Below, one piece after another: positions 49,870 to 59,571 of a stretch of 59,571 nt of DNA. Within the stretch, counting starts at the first letter, position 1. Each line of letters begins with the position of its first letter. A program made the position numbers and the translations under genes. Source of the stretch: Halanaerobium saccharolyticum. Lineage in GTDB: Bacteria > Bacillota > Halanaerobiia > Halanaerobiales > Halanaerobiaceae. The DNA is taken from NCBI RefSeq assembly GCF_004362045.1, contig NZ_SNWX01000017.1:1-59571 (forward strand), written 5' to 3'. Under the pieces are notes generated by a model, which made no database searches, was not told the origin of the DNA, and saw only the letters and a list, made by a program, of their open reading frames with translations.

Positions 49870-51657
49870 TTGCAGACTGATAAGATTAGAAACTTTTGCA
49901 TAATTGCTCATATTGATCACGGGAAGTCGACTCTTGCTGATCGTATGTTAGAATATACAGGTACAATTACAGATCGCAAAATGCAGGAACAGGTTTTAGA
50001 TAAAATGGATTTAGAAAGAGAAAGAGGCATAACTATTAAAGCTCAGGCGGTGACAATTGAACATCAGGGTTATGAGCTGAATTTAATTGATACTCCTGGT
50101 CATGTAGATTTTGCCTATGAGGTATCCAGAAGTCTGGCTGCCTGTGAGGGAGCTCTTTTAGTTATTGATGCTGCTCAGGGAGTTGAAGCTCAGACAATGG
50201 CCAATATTTATCTGGCCCTGGAACATGACCTGGAAATCATTCCAGTTATTAATAAAATTGATTTACCATCAGCCAATCCGCAGAGGGTTAAGGAACAGCT
50301 ATTAGATATCGGTATTGACCCTGATGAGGCAATTCTGGCCAGTGCAAAAGAAGGAACAAATATTGATCAAATTCTGGAGGCAATTATTAAGCGTGTCCCA
50401 GAGCCATATAATGGAATAAATCAACCTTTAAAAGCATTGATTTTCGATACTCTCTATGATTCCTATCAGGGCGTAATTGCCTATGTTAGAGTTATGGAAG
50501 GCTCTGTTAAAAAGGGAGATAAGATTTTGTTGATGTCCAATCAAAAAAGTTATGAAGTGGATGAGGTTGGATTTTTTGATCCCGCGATGCAGAAAAAAGA
50601 TGAATTGAGTTCCGGCGAAGTAGGTTATATTATTTCGGGAATCAAAGATGTACGCAACTGTCGAGTAGGTGATACAATTACTTTAAAGAATAATCCTACC
50701 GAAAAAGCCCTTCCCGGATATCAGAAAGTACAGCCTATGGTATTTAGTGGTCTTTATCCAACAGATAATGCGGATTATGAAATTTTAAAAGAAGCTTTAG
50801 AAAAGCTGCAGCTTAATGATGCTTCTTTTACCTTTGAGCCAGAGACATCTGAAGCCCTTGGTTTCGGTTTCCGCTGTGGTTTCTTAGGTCTGCTGCATAT
50901 GGAGGTTATTCAGGAAAGACTGGAGAGAGAGTATGATCTGGATTTAGTAATTACTGCTCCCAGTGTAGAATATCAAATTATTAAAAAGAATGGTGAAGAA
51001 TTGAAAATAGAAAATCCGGCTGCTTTTCCGGATCAAAGTGAAATTGATAAAATAAAAGAACCTTTTGTTACTGCAGAAATACATCTACCGGAAGAATATG
51101 TGGGCCAGGCGATGGAGCTCTGTCAGGACAACCGGGGTGAATTTAAGGATATGCAGTATATAGATCAGGATCGAGTAACTTTAAAATATGAAATGCCTTT
51201 AAGTGAAATTATTACAGAATTTTTTAACCAGTTAAAATCACGAACCAGAGGCTATGCAACCCTGGATTACGAATTAGAAGGATACAAAGAATCCAATCTG
51301 GTTAAACTTGATATTTTACTTAATAAAGAGGTTGTGGATGCTTTATCTATAATCGTTCATGAAGAAGATTCGTATCAGCGGGGTAATGATCTTGTTAGAA
51401 GATTAAAAGAAGTAATCCCCCGACATATGTTTAAAGTTCCAATTCAGGCTTCAGTTGGTGGAAAAATCATAGCCAGAGTCAATATTCCTGCTGTGCGCAA
51501 AGATGTACTGCAGAAATGTTATGGTGGAGATGTCAGCCGCAAGCGTAAATTACTTGAAAAACAAAAAGAAGGTAAAAAGCGGATGAAACGGGTTGGAAGT
51601 GTCGAAATTCCTCAGGAAGCATTTATGACAGTTTTAGAAAGGAATGAAAATGCCTGA
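49870..51657 (+). CDS. lepA: Elongation factor 4
   Basis: LepA is a ribosome-associated GTPase that influences initiation and back-translocation. G1 [13 protein letters not shown]3 DTPGHVDF and G4 NKIDL are present, as is the C-terminal LepA-specific domain ([38 protein letters not shown]). Length 595 is standard. It starts at TTG after AAAGGAGGAAG, and its end overlaps the hemW start. Confidence 0.97.
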   Translation: MQTDKIRNFCIIAHIDHGKSTLADRMLEYTGTITDRKMQEQVLDKMDLERERGITIKAQAVTIEHQGYELNLIDTPGHVDFAYEVSRSLAACEGALLVIDAAQGVEAQTMANIYLALEHDLEIIPVINKIDLPSANPQRVKEQLLDIGIDPDEAILASAKEGTNIDQILEAIIKRVPEPYNGINQPLKALIFDTLYDSYQGVIAYVRVMEGSVKKGDKILLMSNQKSYEVDEVGFFDPAMQKKDELSSGEVGYIISGIKDVRNCRVGDTITLKNNPTEKALPGYQKVQPMVFSGLYPTDNADYEILKEALEKLQLNDASFTFEPETSEALGFGFRCGFLGLLHMEVIQERLEREYDLDLVITAPSVEYQIIKKNGEELKIENPAAFPDQSEIDKIKEPFVTAEIHLPEEYVGQAMELCQDNRGEFKDMQYIDQDRVTLKYEMPLSEIITEFFNQLKSRTRGYATLDYELEGYKESNLVKLDILLNKEVVDALSIIVHEEDSYQRGNDLVRRLKEVIPRHMFKVPIQASVGGKIIARVNIPAVRKDVLQKCYGGDVSRKRKLLEKQKEGKKRMKRVGSVEIPQEAFMTVLERNENA

Positions 51658-52882
51658 TTTAAAATTTGAAAATGCAAATGCACTATATATTCACCTTCCA
51701 TTCTGCACCAGTAAATGCCCTTACTGTGATTTTTATTCAGTTAAATATTCAAAACAAAGGGTGGACCTCTACTGGGCCGCCCTTTTTATGGAATTAGAGG
51801 AATTAACTCATAAAGTAAATAACCATTTACTGCAGACTATTTATCTGGGAGGAGGAACTCCCTCTCTAGTAGCTCCTTTTTTTATAGGAGAATTGATTAA
51901 AAAGATTAAAAATAAGTTTAGAGTTATTCCGGCGGCCGAAATTACGATTGAAATTAATCCGGCTTCTATTACAGAAGAAAAAATTATTGCTTTAAAAAGA
52001 GCGGGAATTAACCGTCTAAGTGTTGGGATCCAGAGTTTTAATGATCAGCATTTAAATTTTTTAGGGCGCAGAAGTAGCAGTGAGAATAATAAAAAAATAT
52101 TAACTTTAGTTGATCAGTACTTTGATAGTTATAGTGCTGATCTAATTTTTGCTCTACCTGAACAGAGTTTAAAAGAGTTCGAAATTGATTTAGAAGAGAT
52201 GCTTAAATTTAATCCTCCTCATATTTCGTTATATAATCTTGAAATACATGAGAATACTCCTTTTTATCAGCGCTATAATCAGGGGGAACTTAAACTGCCG
52301 ACAGAAGAAGTTGATGCAGAAATGTATGAATTGGCTTTAAAAAAATTAAAAACTGCTGGTTATCAGCATTATGAGATTTCTAATTTTGCCCGTAGAGGAT
52401 ATAGAGCCCGTCACAATTATATTTACTGGCTCTATCAGCCTTACCTGGCCTTAGGTCCAGGAGCAGCAGCTTTTGATGGTAACTGCCGCTCGCAAAATCT
52501 GTCTGATTTAAGTTTGTATCTTAAATATTATAATCCACAAAATTTATCCTTTGCCGAGTTTTTGGAGAGTGAAGTTAGTCAACCAGCAGGTAGATTTAGA
52601 CAAAACAAACAAAACCAGGAAATAAAAATTAGAGAATTAAACTGTTTGAGCAAAAAAGAGAAGATGGCCGAATACTCATTTCTTGCTTTAAGAACAGCAA
52701 AAGGTTTATTTTATCATAAATTTTACTGTCAATTTAAAGTCGATTTTAAATCTCTATATAAAGAAGAGATTGCAGAATTAAAAGAGAATAATTTAATTGA
52801 AGAAGGAAATGAGCGTATCTATCTGACGGATCGAGGTAAAGAAGTAGCTAACAAAGTTTTTCTTAAATTTTTACTTGATTAA
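51650..52882 (+). CDS. hemW: HemW-type radical SAM heme chaperone
   Basis: The radical SAM cluster motif CTSKCPYC (CxxxCxxC) lies at the N-terminus after YIHLPF, then GGGTPS, SVGIQSF and [10 protein letters not shown] as in HemW/HemN-like proteins. Such proteins bind heme and an iron-sulfur cluster; the group was formerly called coproporphyrinogen III oxidase but lacks that activity where tested. ATG 51650 is chosen over 51644, because AAAGGA is better spaced. It overlaps lepA by eight bases. Residues 300-335 look like an insertion relative to the usual length. Confidence 0.93.
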   Translation: MPDLKFENANALYIHLPFCTSKCPYCDFYSVKYSKQRVDLYWAALFMELEELTHKVNNHLLQTIYLGGGTPSLVAPFFIGELIKKIKNKFRVIPAAEITIEINPASITEEKIIALKRAGINRLSVGIQSFNDQHLNFLGRRSSSENNKKILTLVDQYFDSYSADLIFALPEQSLKEFEIDLEEMLKFNPPHISLYNLEIHENTPFYQRYNQGELKLPTEEVDAEMYELALKKLKTAGYQHYEISNFARRGYRARHNYIYWLYQPYLALGPGAAAFDGNCRSQNLSDLSLYLKYYNPQNLSFAEFLESEVSQPAGRFRQNKQNQEIKIRELNCLSKKEKMAEYSFLALRTAKGLFYHKFYCQFKVDFKSLYKEEIAELKENNLIEEGNERIYLTDRGKEVANKVFLKFLLD

Positions 52883-52895
52883 TTCCAATAATTAT

Positions 52896-52962
52896 TTGAC
52901 AAAAAAATATCAATGTGTTATTTTATTATTAGCTGTTAGCACTCTCCTTAATCGAGTGCTAA
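52896..52962 (+). promoter_or_regulatory. Heat-shock promoter with CIRCE operator
   Basis: The CIRCE inverted repeat TTAGCACTC-N9-GAGTGCTAA is perfect (52936-52962) and lies just upstream of hrcA. TTGACA at 52896 with TATTTT 17 bases downstream is the likely sigma-A promoter. HrcA binds CIRCE and represses the operon when GroEL is free to fold it. Confidence 0.95.
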
Positions 52963-52977
52963 AAAAAGAGGTGAGAA

Positions 52978-54027
52978 ATGATGGTTGAGGAATTAGATCC
53001 GAGAAAAAAGCGAATACTGCAGGCCATCATTCAGGAACATATAATTTCTGCATCTCCAATTGGCTCAAGGACACTTGCAAAAAAATATAATCTGGATGTA
53101 AGTCCTGCAACTATCAGAAATGAAATGGCTGATCTGGAAGACTTAGGTTATTTGGAACAGCCCCATACATCTGCAGGAAGAATACCTTCTGATAAAGGCT
53201 ATCGCTATTATGTTGATCAGCTTATCAGCAGGAAGAAAAATGAAGCTCCTGGAGTAATCGAAAATGTGGAAAATTTATATCAGGATCTTCAGGATGTACA
53301 GGATATTATTTCTGGTATGGCAAAAATGCTTTCTAATATGACTCATTATACGGCGATGGTTAGTGAGCCCAAAAGTCAGGTCAGTCGTTTAAAAAAAGTT
53401 GAAATAATGCAGCTGGCAGATAATTCTCTGCTTTTAGTTCTGGTTACAGATACAGGAATGGTTAATAATAAAATTATTAATCTTGATCAGAGTTTATCTA
53501 CAGCTAAAATTTCTTATCTTAATAAATTTTTAAGCGAAAAGTTAGAAAATAAATTACTTGCCAATTTAGATACTAATTATCTAAAAGAAGTAGAAAAAGA
53601 GCTTCTGGCAAAAGTTGACCTATCTGTTGATTTGTTTAAACAGTTTTATAATGAGTTTGAAGGTGCATTTGAACCTGGTGGAGTTAAAGTTTATCTGGGA
53701 GGTACTTCCTATATTTTAGAGCAGCCGGAGTTTAATGATCTGGAAAAAGTCAAGAAGATGCTCAAATTACTTGATCAGGAAGAAATGCTGAATAAAATTA
53801 TTAATAGTATTTCTGGTTCTGATCTTGAAATTAAAATTGGTCAGGAAAATGAAGTTGAAGATATTAAAAACTGCTCACTTGTTGTTGCAACTTATTATAT
53901 TTCTGAGCGAGCAGTTGGAAAAATTGGTGTTATTGGTCCCACCCGAATGGAATATCCACGTGTTATTTCTTCGGTGGATGTTATTTCTGATATTTTAAGT
54001 AAATTAATTTCTAAAGCTAGTGGGTGA
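52978..54027 (+). CDS. hrcA: Heat-inducible transcription repressor
   Basis: HrcA represses class I heat-shock genes at CIRCE. The N-terminal winged helix (KKRILQAIIQEHIISASPIGSRTLAKKY ... SPATIRNEMADLEDLGYL) and the GRIPSDKGYRYYVD segment are family hallmarks. Length 349 is normal. ATG 52978 and ATG 52981 are both possible; both follow GAGGTGAGA. It autoregulates through the upstream CIRCE and ends where grpE begins. Confidence 0.97.
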   Translation: MMVEELDPRKKRILQAIIQEHIISASPIGSRTLAKKYNLDVSPATIRNEMADLEDLGYLEQPHTSAGRIPSDKGYRYYVDQLISRKKNEAPGVIENVENLYQDLQDVQDIISGMAKMLSNMTHYTAMVSEPKSQVSRLKKVEIMQLADNSLLLVLVTDTGMVNNKIINLDQSLSTAKISYLNKFLSEKLENKLLANLDTNYLKEVEKELLAKVDLSVDLFKQFYNEFEGAFEPGGVKVYLGGTSYILEQPEFNDLEKVKKMLKLLDQEEMLNKIINSISGSDLEIKIGQENEVEDIKNCSLVVATYYISERAVGKIGVIGPTRMEYPRVISSVDVISDILSKLISKASG

Positions 54028-54032
54028 TAATT

Positions 54033-54668
54033 ATGGACAATAAAAAAGAAAATAATAATTTTGAAGAAAAAGTTGAGAATCCCGAAAATAATGAAACTGC
54101 AGAAAATAATAATTTTGCAGCAGAGGCAGAAAATGCTGAGGTTGAGGTAGAGTTAAATGAAGAAGAACTAAATGGTATCCAGATGGAGCTTTCCCGGGAA
54201 GAATTAATTGAGGAAGTTAAGGAAAAAAATGAAATGATTGAAGAAATGGATGCCGAAATAGATGATTTATTAAGCAGACTACAGCGCTTACAGGCTGATT
54301 TTGTTAATTACCGCAAAAGAAGTCAGCGAGAAAAGGCTGAGATGACAACCCAGGGGAAAGTAGAACTCTGTGCCAGTTTGCTGCCGGTAATTGATAATTT
54401 TGAGCGGGCTTTGAAGGCGGAGGACAGAGTAGATGATTTTTACCAGGGAGTAGAGATGATCTACAAACAGCTTTTAAAAACTCTAAAAGATCAGGGTATT
54501 GAAGAAATTCTGGCAGAAGGGGAAGAATTTAACCCTGAATATCATGAGGCAATCATGAGAGTTGAAAGTGAAGAATTTGAAGAAGGAATTGTAGTTGAGG
54601 TTGTTCAAAAGGGTTTTAGTCTCAATGATCGCGTAATTAGACCGGCGATGGTTAAAGTAGCCGGATAA
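54033..54668 (+). CDS. grpE: Nucleotide exchange factor GrpE
   Basis: GrpE releases ADP from DnaK. A long acidic N-terminal tail (residues 1-55, rich in Glu and Asn) leads into the coiled coil (ELIEEVKEKNEMIEEMDAEIDDLLSRLQRLQADFVNYRKRSQREK), and the C-terminal beta domain with GVEMIYKQLLKTL and VVQKGFSLNDRVIRPAMVKV. ATG 54033 follows GGTGATAATT; an in-frame GTG at 54024 overlaps the hrcA stop. Second gene of the heat-shock operon. Confidence 0.96.
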   Translation: MDNKKENNNFEEKVENPENNETAENNNFAAEAENAEVEVELNEEELNGIQMELSREELIEEVKEKNEMIEEMDAEIDDLLSRLQRLQADFVNYRKRSQREKAEMTTQGKVELCASLLPVIDNFERALKAEDRVDDFYQGVEMIYKQLLKTLKDQGIEEILAEGEEFNPEYHEAIMRVESEEFEEGIVVEVVQKGFSLNDRVIRPAMVKVAG

Positions 54669-54772
54669 AATAAAGTCTTGAAGTTTCAATAATTTTGTTA
54701 TAAATTCTATTTATTATTAATCTGGTTTTTTGTTAAGTATTTTGACAACAATTTTCTAAGGAGGAATATAAA

Positions 54773-56671
54773 ATGGGTAAAGTAATTGGTATTGACTTAG
54801 GTACAACTAATTCCTGTGTGGCAGTAATGGAAGGTGGAGAACCTACTGTTATTCCTAATAAAGAAGGTGCTAGAACTACTCCTTCTGTAGTAGCATATTC
54901 TAAAAAGGGAGAAAGAATTGTCGGTGAACATGCAAAACGTCAGGCAGTAACTAATCCTGATCAGACAATTTCTTCAATTAAAAGAGAAATGGGTTCAGAT
55001 TTTACAGCAACACTTAATGGAGAAGAATATACTCCACAGCAAATTTCAGCAATGATTTTACAGAAATTAAAAAGGGATGCTGAAGAGTATTTAGGTGAAG
55101 ATGTTGAGGAAGCTGTTATTACAGTACCTGCCTACTTCAGTGATGCTCAGCGTCAGGCAACAAAAGATGCTGGTAAAATTGCAGGTTTAAAAGTAGAAAG
55201 AATTATCAACGAGCCAACAGCTGCTTCTTTAGCTTATGGTCTTGATGATAAAGGTGAAGAAACTATTTTAGTTTATGACCTTGGTGGAGGTACCTTTGAT
55301 GTTTCCATTCTTGATATTGGAGATGGAGTTTTCGAAGTTATCGCAACTAATGGTAACAATCACCTTGGTGGAGATGATTTTGATCAGAGAATCATCGACC
55401 ATTTAGCAGAAGAATTTAAAAATAGAACTGGAATTGATCTAAAGAAAGATAAAATGGCACTTCAGCGTTTAAAAGATGCGGCTGAAAAAGCCAAGATAGA
55501 ACTTTCCAGTGTTAAGCAGACAAATATTAATTTGCCTTTTATTACTCAAACTGATGAAGGGCCTGAGCACTTAGATATTGATTTAACAAGAGCTAAGTTT
55601 GAAAGTCTAATCACTGATTTAATTGAACAGACAATGGATCCAGCCCGCAAAGCTCTTGCAGATGCTGGTATGGATAAATCAGATATAGATGAAGTTATTC
55701 TTGTTGGTGGTTCTACCAGAATTCCTGCTGTTCAGGAAGCAGTTAAAAACTTGATCGGGAAAGATGCACACAAAGGTATTAATCCTGATGAAGTTGTAGC
55801 AGTTGGTGCTGCAATTCAGGCTGGTGTTTTAGCGGGAGATGTAGATGATGTTGTACTACTTGATGTTACACCATTATCTTTAGGTATTGAAACACTTGGT
55901 GGTAAGTTCACTAAATTAATTGATAGAAATACAACAATACCTACTTCAAAGAGCAAGATATTCTCTACAGCTACTGACAATCAGACAAGTGTAGATATCC
56001 ATGTACTGCAGGGTGAAAGAGAATTGGCACAGCATAATAAAACACTGGGCCGTTTCCAATTAACTGATATTCCACCTGCACCACGTGGAGTACCTCAGAT
56101 TGAAGTAGAATTTGATATTGATAAAAACGGTATTGTTCATGTATCTGCAAAAGACAAAGGTACAGGTAATGAGCAGAAGATCACTATAAAATCTACAAGC
56201 GGTTTATCTGACGAAGAAATAGAAGAAATGGTAAAAGATGCTGAAGAACATGCTGAAGAAGATAAAAAGCGGGTAGAAAAAATTGAAACACGCAATGAAG
56301 CAGATGCTTTAGTTCATCAAACAGAGAAAACTCTAGAGGAAGCAGGAGAAAAAGTTGATTCTGCAATTAAAGATAAGGTTGAAGCAGCTAAAGAAGAGTT
56401 AAAAGAAGTCTTAGCAAATGAAGATGCTGAAACTGAAGAAATCAAAGAGAAAATGGAAGCTTTAACTGATGAATTAACAGAGTTAAGTTCCGAATTGTAT
56501 TCTCAAGCTGAAGGAGCTCAGCCTGGTGCTGGTGCAGCTGGAGCTCAGCCAGGAGCCGGAGCGGGACAGGCAGGTCCACAGCCGGGAGCTGGAGCAGGTC
56601 AGGCTAATGCAGATGATGATACAGTCGATGTAGACTTTGAAGAAGTAGATGACGAAGAGGAAGAAAAATAA
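54773..56671 (+). CDS. dnaK: Chaperone DnaK
   Basis: The Hsp70 chaperone. The actin-like ATPase starts [29 protein letters not shown] and [12 protein letters not shown] are phosphate-binding motifs; the linker [15 protein letters not shown] leads to the substrate domain. The C-terminus has an unusual Gly/Ala/Gln/Pro repeat stretch (GAQPGAGA in three imperfect copies, about 580-610), then the acidic tail [14 protein letters not shown]. Length 632 is close to normal. Preceded by AAGGAGGAATATAAA. Confidence 0.97.
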   Translation: MGKVIGIDLGTTNSCVAVMEGGEPTVIPNKEGARTTPSVVAYSKKGERIVGEHAKRQAVTNPDQTISSIKREMGSDFTATLNGEEYTPQQISAMILQKLKRDAEEYLGEDVEEAVITVPAYFSDAQRQATKDAGKIAGLKVERIINEPTAASLAYGLDDKGEETILVYDLGGGTFDVSILDIGDGVFEVIATNGNNHLGGDDFDQRIIDHLAEEFKNRTGIDLKKDKMALQRLKDAAEKAKIELSSVKQTNINLPFITQTDEGPEHLDIDLTRAKFESLITDLIEQTMDPARKALADAGMDKSDIDEVILVGGSTRIPAVQEAVKNLIGKDAHKGINPDEVVAVGAAIQAGVLAGDVDDVVLLDVTPLSLGIETLGGKFTKLIDRNTTIPTSKSKIFSTATDNQTSVDIHVLQGERELAQHNKTLGRFQLTDIPPAPRGVPQIEVEFDIDKNGIVHVSAKDKGTGNEQKITIKSTSGLSDEEIEEMVKDAEEHAEEDKKRVEKIETRNEADALVHQTEKTLEEAGEKVDSAIKDKVEAAKEELKEVLANEDAETEEIKEKMEALTDELTELSSELYSQAEGAQPGAGAAGAQPGAGAGQAGPQPGAGAGQANADDDTVDVDFEEVDDEEEEK

Positions 56672-56708
56672 ATCAGAAATTAACTAATAAATAAGAAAAA
56701 GAATATAC

Positions 56709-56746
56709 CAGTTTAGGGAGAGTATGACTCTCCCTATAACTGTTTT
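56709..56746 (+). terminator. Hairpin between dnaK and dnaJ
   Basis: TAGGGAGAGT and ACTCTCCCTA form a perfect 10-base stem around ATG, extended by CAGTT/AACTG, with a T-rich run after it. It probably reduces dnaJ expression relative to dnaK by partial termination or mRNA processing. Confidence 0.8.
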
Positions 56747-56777
56747 CTCTTTCTTTTTATAGAGAGGTGATTTTAAG

Positions 56778-57902
56778 ATGGCAAAAAAAGATTATTACGA
56801 ACTGCTCGGTGTTGACCGGGATGCCGATCAAAAAGAAATTAAGCGGGCTTATCGTAAGCTTGCCAAAAAATATCATCCTGATATGAATCAGGAAAAAGAT
56901 ACCTCAGAAAAGTTTAAAGAAATTTCTGAGGCTTATGAGATACTAAGTGATCCGGATAAAAGAGCACGTTATGATCAGTATGGACATTCAGGTATAAATG
57001 ATCAGGACTTCAACTTTGATGATTTTGCTCAGGGTGGCTTCGGTGGTCTTGATGATTTATTTAATATGTTCGGTTTTGGCGGTGGAATGGGCGGCCGCAG
57101 AAGAAGTGGACCCCGCCGTGGAGCCGATCTCCAGTACAGATTAGAAATTTCTTTTGAAGAAGCTGCCTTTGGCGGTAAAAAAGAAATTAGAATTCCCAGG
57201 GAAGAAGAATGTGATCGCTGTGATGGCAGTGGGGCTGAACCAGGAACTGATGTAAAAACATGCCCTGAATGTAATGGTCAGGGACAGGTGCGCAGCAGTC
57301 AGCAGACTCCATTTGGCCAGTTTACTCAGAGCAGAGTCTGTCCCAAATGTGGTGGAGATGGGAAAATTGTTGAAGAAGCATGTCATAAGTGTAATGGCTC
57401 TGGTAAGGTAAGAAAACAGAGGAAATTAACTGTAAATATTCCGGCTGGTGTTGATACTGGAACCAGACTACGGATGTCCGGAGAAGGTCAGGCTGGAGAA
57501 AAAGGTGGCCCGGCAGGAGATTTATATATAGTAATTGATGTTCAGGATCACGAAATCTTTGACCGCAAGGGTGATGATGTCTACTGTGAGGTGCCAATTA
57601 GTTTTGTGCAGGCCACATTAGGTGATAAGATTAAAGTGCCTACCCTGGAGGGTAAGGTTCAGTTTGATATTCCTGAGGGGACTCAACCGGGTACAACCTT
57701 TAGATTAAAGAACAAAGGAATTACTCATCTAAACGGTTATGGTCGTGGAGATCAATATATAAAAGCTAAGGTCATGATTCCAAAGGACCTGGATGACAAA
57801 CAAAAAGAACTGCTGGCAGAATTTGCAGAAATTAGTGGTGAAGAAATAAACCCGGAGCATAAAAGCTTTTTAAAAAAAATAAAAGACGCAATTAATATTT
57901 AA
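56778..57902 (+). CDS. dnaJ: Chaperone DnaJ
   Basis: The Hsp40 partner that stimulates DnaK's ATPase. The J domain has [16 protein letters not shown] with the HPD motif; a Gly/Phe-rich region follows; the four zinc-finger repeats are [24 protein letters not shown] and CHKCNGSG. Two beta-sandwich substrate domains follow. 374 residues, type I DnaJ. AGAGGTGATTTTAAG precedes the start. It is fourth in the operon after the partial-termination hairpin. Confidence 0.97.
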   Translation: MAKKDYYELLGVDRDADQKEIKRAYRKLAKKYHPDMNQEKDTSEKFKEISEAYEILSDPDKRARYDQYGHSGINDQDFNFDDFAQGGFGGLDDLFNMFGFGGGMGGRRRSGPRRGADLQYRLEISFEEAAFGGKKEIRIPREEECDRCDGSGAEPGTDVKTCPECNGQGQVRSSQQTPFGQFTQSRVCPKCGGDGKIVEEACHKCNGSGKVRKQRKLTVNIPAGVDTGTRLRMSGEGQAGEKGGPAGDLYIVIDVQDHEIFDRKGDDVYCEVPISFVQATLGDKIKVPTLEGKVQFDIPEGTQPGTTFRLKNKGITHLNGYGRGDQYIKAKVMIPKDLDDKQKELLAEFAEISGEEINPEHKSFLKKIKDAINI

Positions 57903-57966
57903 GCGTAATTATTTTCAACAGTTTAAATATTAATAATAAGCAACTCTAAACAATGGAGTGAAAAAA

Positions 57967-58719
57967 ATGCATAGATTTTTTATAGATCAGAGTACTGAAA
58001 TTGGTAGAACTATAATTATTTCTGGAAATGACTATAACCATCTTAAAAATTCCCTGCGCCTAAATATAGGTGACAGGGTTATTCTTTCTGATGGTAATGG
58101 TTTTGATATGGAAGCAGAAATACTTAAGTATAGCGATGAAGGTGCAGAACTTAAAATTCTAACTAAAGAAAAAGCAGATGTTGAAGCTAAAACAAAGATC
58201 TGGCTGGCTCAGGGACTGCCCAAAAAGAGTAAGATGGATTTAATAGTTGAAAAGGCAACTGAAATTGGTTTTGCAGGTTTAATTCCATTAGAAAGTAAAA
58301 GAACTATTGTAAAGTATGACCACAAAAAGAAGAATAAAAAACAGAGCCGCTGGCAGAGAGTTGCCGAAGCTGCTGCTAAACAATCGGGTAGAGCAGTGAT
58401 TCCTGAGATTAAAGATTTTTACAGTACTGATAATTTAAGTAATTTAAAAGAAGAATTTGATTATATTTTACTTTTATGGGAAGATGAAAAAAAATACTCA
58501 ATCAAACAGTTTTTTAAAGAAAATAATGTTGCTGCTGAAGCCAGAATTTTATTAATTATTGGCCCGGAAGGTGGATTTTCTGAAGCAGAGGTAAATCAAT
58601 TTAAAGCTGGACTGGGTGCCCAAATTATTACTCTTGGTCCCAGAATTTTGAGAACAGAAACTGCTGGGATTACAGCTTTAACAGCAATCCTGTATGAGAA
58701 AGGTGAACTTGGTGATTGA
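57967..58719 (+). CDS. rsmE: 16S rRNA m3U1498 methyltransferase
   Basis: RsmE methylates U1498 of 16S rRNA. An N-terminal PUA-like domain (MHRFFIDQSTEIGRTIIISGNDYNHLKNSLRLNIGD) precedes a SPOUT knot with IGPEGGFSEAEV and LGPRILRTETAGITAL. Length 250 is typical. ATG 57967 has a GGAG site nine bases upstream; the in-frame GTG 57958 would overlap it. In many Firmicutes prmA stands between dnaJ and rsmE; it is absent here. Confidence 0.96.
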   Translation: MHRFFIDQSTEIGRTIIISGNDYNHLKNSLRLNIGDRVILSDGNGFDMEAEILKYSDEGAELKILTKEKADVEAKTKIWLAQGLPKKSKMDLIVEKATEIGFAGLIPLESKRTIVKYDHKKKNKKQSRWQRVAEAAAKQSGRAVIPEIKDFYSTDNLSNLKEEFDYILLLWEDEKKYSIKQFFKENNVAAEARILLIIGPEGGFSEAEVNQFKAGLGAQIITLGPRILRTETAGITALTAILYEKGELGD

Positions 58720-58833
58720 GTTAAAGTCTACTAGAAAACCTCGGTGGGCTTGCTCCTAGGAAAGAGAAGACGGTATTGAATTTTAAGTATTATGTTTAGC
58801 TATAAAATAATCTAAAAACACAAGAACGGATGT

Positions 58834-58862
58834 TTGTTTAACCTCTTTGCTTATGGTATAAT
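58834..58862 (+). promoter_or_regulatory. Promoter for tnpB
   Basis: TTGTTT and TATAAT are 17 bases apart; the tnpB start lies 20 bases after the -10 box. Confidence 0.55.
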
Positions 58863-58882
58863 ATTAGTGAGGAGGTGAAAGC

Positions 58883-59571
58883 ATGACAAGTAAAAAAATT
58901 GTAAGAGAAAAAGGATATAAGTTCAGGCTATATCCTAATAAAAAACAAAAAATATTAATAAACAAATCAGTTGGTTGTACAAGGTATATATATAACCATT
59001 TTCTTGCAAAAGCTAAAGAAGATAAATATAAAACATATACTGAATATTCTAAGCAGCTAACAAAATTAAAAAAAGAATTAATTTGGCTAAAAGAGCCAGA
59101 TAAATTTGCTTTACAAAATGCTCTTAAAGATTTAGATAAAGCTTTTAATAATTTTTTTAGCGGCAAATATGATTTTCCTCAGTTTAAATCTAAAAAGAAT
59201 ATTAAAAATTCTTATCGGACTAATAAGTTTATTAGAAAAAGTGGAACTACCAATATTGAAATAAAAGATAATAAGATTAACCTGCCTAAATTGGGGTGGG
59301 TTAAATACAGTAAATCTCAAAAAGTTAAAGGCAAAATATTAAATGTGACAGTAACTAAGACTAATACAGACAAATATTTTATATCAATAGCAGTTAAAGA
59401 GGAAATCAAAAAATTACCTGAGGTAGATAAAAAAATAGGTATAGACCTGGGACTTAAGGAGTTTGCCATTACTTCGGATGGTGAGAAAAAAGCTAATCCT
59501 AGAATTTTAAATAAATATGAGAAAAAGATTGCCAGGTTAAATAGAAGTTTAGCTAGAAAAGAAAAAGGATC
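58883..59571 (+). CDS. tnpB: TnpB, IS200/IS605 superfamily, 3'-truncated by the window
   Basis: The frame is open to the right edge and gives 229 residues of a TnpB protein. The N-terminus (MTSKKIVREKGYKFRLYPNKKQK, then VGCTRYIYNHFL) and the first RuvC segment (IGIDLGLKEFA, Asp188) match; ANPRILNKYEKKIARLNRSLARKEKG follows. TnpB is an RNA-guided DNA nuclease, ancestor of Cas12, guided by an RNA made from the element's right end, which lies outside the window. The start follows GAGGAGGTGAAAGC. No tnpA transposase is next to it on the left, so this may be an IS1341-type element moved in trans. Confidence 0.93.
   Translation, partial: MTSKKIVREKGYKFRLYPNKKQKILINKSVGCTRYIYNHFLAKAKEDKYKTYTEYSKQLTKLKKELIWLKEPDKFALQNALKDLDKAFNNFFSGKYDFPQFKSKKNIKNSYRTNKFIRKSGTTNIEIKDNKINLPKLGWVKYSKSQKVKGKILNVTVTKTNTDKYFISIAVKEEIKKLPEVDKKIGIDLGLKEFAITSDGEKKANPRILNKYEKKIARLNRSLARKEKG

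Noticed and set aside
58864-59320. Two minus-strand frames opposite tnpB
   Set aside because: They are the complement of a clear TnpB reading frame with its own start signals.

Overview
The window looks like a chromosomal segment of an AT-rich, Gram-positive-type anaerobe (Firmicutes). The best guess is a Halanaerobiales member such as Halanaerobium. The reasons are acidic, Glu-rich proteins, Firmicutes gene order (nadD-yqeK-LCP-rsfS-leuS; comEA-comEC-holA-rpsT-lepA-hemW-hrcA-grpE-dnaK-dnaJ-rsmE), SAM-I and T-box leaders, a CIRCE element and a selenocysteine locus. The genus is inference; no database was consulted.

Positions 1 to about 22,300 form an integrative element whose left end lies outside the window. 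Its right end abuts the 3' end of a tRNA-Arg(CCG) gene on the minus strand, with a tyrosine integrase beside it. From left to right it carries: a truncated AAA ATPase plus TOPRIM-like gene pair (probable phage defence); a run of small genes separated by hairpin/T-tract leaders, including RadC, a zinc-ribbon peptide and a RecT/Bet annealase coupled to a LysM protein; a secreted protein with three 38-residue repeats; a complete type I restriction-modification operon (hsdM-hsdS-hsdR) with a DUF45-type metallopeptidase; and a same-strand string of FRG-domain protein, lipoprotein, PD-(D/E)XK nuclease-like protein and membrane-anchored protein. After these come a minimal tyrosine recombinase, a UPF0175 protein, a ribbon-helix-helix protein, an HUH replication protein on the minus strand, an excisionase-like gene, an S24-type repressor reading divergently from it, and the integrase. 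Conjugation or capsid genes are not visible, so I cannot say whether it is an ICE, an IME or a phage-satellite-like element.

From 22,300 to 58,700 the sequence is ordinary core genome. A cation diffusion facilitator is followed by a SAM-I riboswitch controlling metF, a stand-alone MetH reactivation-domain gene and metH. Next come a gamma-carbonic-anhydrase-like gene, the nadD-to-leuS block, a Fur-like-box-controlled feoAB locus with a cysteine-rich peptide, an RseC-like gene, a T-box-controlled argF with a GNAT gene, and selA-selB-tRNA-Sec. The rest is a patatin, udk, competence genes, holA, rpsT (minus strand), lepA-hemW, and the heat-shock operon ending in rsmE.

The right edge enters a TnpB gene of the IS200/IS605 superfamily without a visible tnpA. 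It runs off the end of the window.

The best candidates for something undescribed are the FRG/lipoprotein/PD-(D/E)XK/membrane-protein string behind the type I system, the AAA-TOPRIM pair, and the RecT-LysM coupling. All three are inferences from domains and gene order, with no functional proof.
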